The notes under the pieces: model-generated
What the model saw: the letters and a program-made list of their open reading frames with translations, nothing else
The model's database searches: none
Told to the model about the DNA's origin: nothing
Source of the DNA: Nemertoderma westbladi
Taxonomy: Eukaryota; Xenacoelomorpha; Nemertodermatida; Nemertodermatidae
Assembly (NCBI GenBank): GCA_032718475.1
Contig: JAUCBJ010001664.1
Location: 1-33,232 of the forward strand
Reading direction: 5' to 3'
Length of the DNA stretch: 33,232 bases
Shown here: one piece after another, positions 30,334 through 33,232 of the stretch
Layout: each line of letters starts with the position of its first letter
How positions within the stretch are numbered: the stretch's first letter is position 1
Position numbers and translations under genes: made by a program

Positions 30334-31289
30334 GAAGTGCTGTATTACCAACACTTTTCATATAACATGCTGGCTGCTGGGTGCCAAAATTTCGAAATTT
30401 CGCAAAATTCCAATTTACGACTGCACACATCAGTGTAAGCCAATATATGCGCCAATGTAATCAGCACCCCAAAAATTATCATATATGTAGTGTTAATTGT
30501 ATTTCAAATGTAGTGCTTTTTTCCTGTCCCATCACTTTCCATCCCGTCATATGCAACATAATCTTTGGCAATCCATTACTCCTGTCGTATACATTCAATT
30601 TGTATAATTAACCAATTTTCAATTGTCAACATTATTGGCAAAAGGCTCATGCAAAAGCTGAATTCTGACGCGATGTATAATTCAGAGCAATTTTAACTTT
30701 CATTTTGGTAACAAAGTGGAGGTAATCCTGCGTTCCCTCATGTCACATTTGAATTTCAGTCAACTATTCAAACAAGGCTTCACATATGAAACCGGTTCTT
30801 ATGGCGCAAAGTAGATGGTACAACATTTATTCGATTAATATTAAAACATGTGCCACAACTAACACAGCAATTAAGTACCGGCCTCTCAAAGTTGCAATTT
30901 TCCATCCATCACAAAACTCTAGTTTCAGATCACGCCCAAGAGGAATTGCACTTTGAGATGCTATGCTGGCTTAACAAAAATATTTGAAACCACCACACAA
31001 TTCATAATTGGCAAGCCCAATGTACCGTGCATTAAGAATGCTATGCCGGGTTATCAACAAAACCACTACAAGTCGCTTGCGAGGCCAGTAGCTATGGTCT
31101 AGAGTAAAACAAACTTGATGTGAAAAATGCACTAAGTTATCATCGCAAAATGAGGAATACACGTCACATCAATCGAATCTGGTTTTGTGCTATTGCCCAT
31201 CCGTGATCAATGACACAGAGAATGGACATACATAAAATAAAACGGAGTCGGCCTTCATGGTACCAGACAGCAGAGACAAAATTCAGCTA
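30334..31289. other. Non-coding stretch
   Basis: No recognised protein motif or repeat. It may include heavily decayed upstream sequence of the LINE that follows. Confidence 0.4.
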
Positions 31290-31795
31290 AAATATCGCAA
31301 CCTTAAGTCATGTTGGATTTCTCCTGAACTGTTAACAAATCTAAGGTTAATATTTGACAGCCAATTGTAATTTAAGGAACACATTAAATTAACCATTGCA
31401 ACAACAACATATTATTTGCGTTCAATATAAGATCAGACACTACCTTCCCTACCAAAAGTGCCTTACTTAGTAATTCAAATCCGGTCGTTTATTCAATTTA
31501 TTATATTGTTGTGATAGCAACATGTTCTGGATCAGTTTTACAATGTATGCGCATAATTCTGGAAAGTCTCCTGTTTACCAAGGTAAATGGTATAAGTGTG
31601 TACAACTCAGTCATTCAACGACTTGACTACACACCCTGCTGCAACTGGCTCCATGTTCAAGATCAAATCAGATACAAGCACCTGTTGTTTTCCTTCAAAT
31701 ACTGAAACAATTTGGCTCCATCTTATATAATCTGAAAAACAGCCTGTCATCAGTCTAAGGTCACTCCATCAAATATTACAAAGTTGAATAACCAT
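31290..31795 (+). pseudogene. CR1/Jockey-type LINE reverse transcriptase, C-terminal remnant
   Basis: Reading across frames on the plus strand: NLRLIFDSQL (near 31340-31370) followed by HIKLTIATTTYYLRSI resembles the post-RT NLGFxFDSxLTMxxHI and YYHLRxI blocks of CR1-like LINEs. The frame 31511-31705 ends in RLDYTPCCNWLHVQDQIRYK, matching the usual HITPxLxxLHWLPVxxRIxYK segment, then LNNLAPSYI and an SLRS-like word (to about 31790). Catalytic motifs are upstream and not recognisable. At least three frame changes make it a dead copy. It ends about 70 bp before composite repeat copy 3. Confidence 0.75.
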
Positions 31796-31865
31796 CAGTG
31801 CTTCCTACTCAGACTTTACATGGTGGGCCACAACCCTGTTTGGCCGGGGGTCTATGAATGGGATG

Positions 31866-33232
31866 ATCTGATTGGCCTGAACCTCCACTATAATTAAATA
31901 AAACTGGTCCACACTTTAATTTAGTGGGCCCTTGAGGGCCAATCTCTGTAACAAACTACATGTATAAGCACACTTTAATTTTAAATGCTAGTGCAAGCAA
32001 GTAAATAAGCTACTCAGGATAATTCTACCCAGGAGGCGGCCAATGCCTTTTGTTTAATTAACGATAAAAACAGAAGTAAGTTCAGGATCTACAGATTCAT
32101 AGAGGGATTTATAGCGATTTCAAAAACTTTTGTCACTTTGTATGGGATGATTCTGTAAGGGAAGCTTTGAATGGAAGCAATGGAATATAACATCGAACCA
32201 GTTTATTGTAAGATCCATCATAAAATTTAAAAAAGTTACTAAGTCTTTCTTTCATACTTCTCATATAAAGGGTGGAATTCTTTTTGAATAGATGCTAGAA
32301 CTAGCATTGTTGGAGCATTTACATACCTCTTTACCAGAACATGGAATAATTAAGTGTCAACAGAATCACTGACATATTGCTCTATTCTAAGAGCATTACG
32401 AAATAACAGTGGCGTCACAGCATCACCATGCGCCCCCCTGCAAAATTTGGCCTGCGCCTCCTTACAGTGAATTAAAAATTGAAATTTTAATAAAAGTCTT
32501 CCTGCAACATTTGGCTTATGCATATGCATGCCCCCCCACCCCCCCCCCCCCCCCCCCCCCCCCCGCTTACATTAAAAAGTAAATTAACGTTATGGATTAT
32601 ATTGTGAGCATTATTAAAACTTTTAATAATGTAAAAATGTAAAACTTTAATAAAAGTAAATTTATAAAATACATTTTCCGACAATAAGGCGATAAATAGA
32701 TTATATCTACTGTATAAGAAAATAAGTACTGTAGGCCTATATGTATTTACTTTAGTTAAACAATTTACTGTATGTAGCAAAATATGGTGATAACTAAATA
32801 GGTTTTGCATATTAAATTTAAATAGTTATCCTCATACCATCAGAAATTTTGGGGCCCGACTTTTCCTTGAGGCAAATTAGTCGACCAGCTTGTTGTAATC
32901 CAAGAACTTCGCTTCTTGTGATTCCATTGACAAAATGGACAAGCCGTCAACTCACTCCTGAGTCATGGAAGATCTGAGATAGGACTTTTTAATCTTAAGC
33001 TTGTAAAATGACCTTGCTGCGCTCGCCACTGTCACTGGAATGGACAAAAACAGGAGACAGGCAGTGGTCAGTTCCAGCATAGAAGGTGTGAGTTTTGCAT
33101 TGGAAATCAGCCTAAGCAGATCTAGGATCGTTTTATCTGTCCCAGCTCGCTTCTAAACTCGTTTCTGAAGGACCGTACATCTGGATATTATCCTCAGATA
33201 GATCGTGATTGTAGATCTGTACCAGTTTTTGA
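31866..33232. repeat. Composite repeat copy 3 (segment A plus hAT), truncated by window end
   Basis: Direct copy of 4642-6010, nearly identical throughout, beginning ATCTGATTGGCC. It includes CGAAATAA at 32399-32406 and the hAT end CAGTGGCGTCACAGC from 32407. Because the hAT sits at exactly the same site with the same flank as copy 2, the two are copies of a composite, not independent insertions. The poly-C tract is longer here (32531-32564, interrupted by one A). Confidence 0.92.
32407..33232 (-). mobile_element. hAT transposon copy, partial at window edge
   Basis: Left part of the same hAT as 5183-7077, including the hATC motif region on the minus strand (about 32960-33050, VASAARSFYK and YLRSSMTQE forms). 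The rest lies beyond the window. Confidence 0.88.

Overview
The window reads as a transposon-dense, AT-rich stretch of a metazoan nuclear genome, most likely a marine invertebrate. No intact host gene is supported. No coding unit of normal length is open throughout: all of the recognisable protein signatures belong to mobile elements or to repetitive gene families, and almost all are broken by frameshifts, stops or insertions. The palindrome TAGGCCTA occurs six times, which I associate loosely with several marine invertebrate genomes; the sequence alone does not fix the species.

Layout. 1-1530: remnants of two non-LTR retrotransposons (an RT fragment with an FADD box, then an AP-endonuclease fragment) around a GC-rich island. 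1695-3600 (+): a degenerate DDE-like transposase carrying a Y-E-A-x-H-G-K-G signature. 3673-7619: a composite repeat. Segment A, a hAT element (5183-7077, with a perfect 8-bp target duplication CGAAATAA) and segment B form one unit; a shorter A-B copy lacking nearly all of the hAT lies directly upstream. A third copy starts at 31866 and runs off the window end. 7620-9700: weak coding traces, homopolymer tracts and two RFX X-box matches. 9710-10949 (-): a broken gene with an apparent PIN/FEN-like nuclease domain and a Cys-rich tail, interrupted by a MITE-like insert. 13012-13965 (+): a broken SAM-like gene with a minisatellite in its linker. 14400-15392 (-): a Penelope-like element remnant with RT and GIY-YIG motifs, joined to an unidentified coding trace (15393-16031).

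16438-21656 is the most interesting region: a second, divergent HGKG-type transposase on the minus strand, bracketed by imperfect long inverted repeats and by two clusters of a 13-bp motif (TTACAGGGTGGAC and its complement). This looks like a complete DNA transposon with subterminal transposase-binding repeats. 21908-27351 (-) is a Helitron RepHel gene (zinc-finger-like N-terminus, HUH Rep, Pif1-like helicase) with several lesions and an apparently truncated C-terminus. 27352-31865 holds mostly non-coding sequence: a 9-copy 20-bp tandem repeat, a foldback element, one serine-rich unidentified ORF and a CR1/Jockey-type LINE tail.

The elements do not form a common pathway. They are independent insertions, several nested in or abutting one another. 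Family calls rest on motif recognition by eye, not on database searches.
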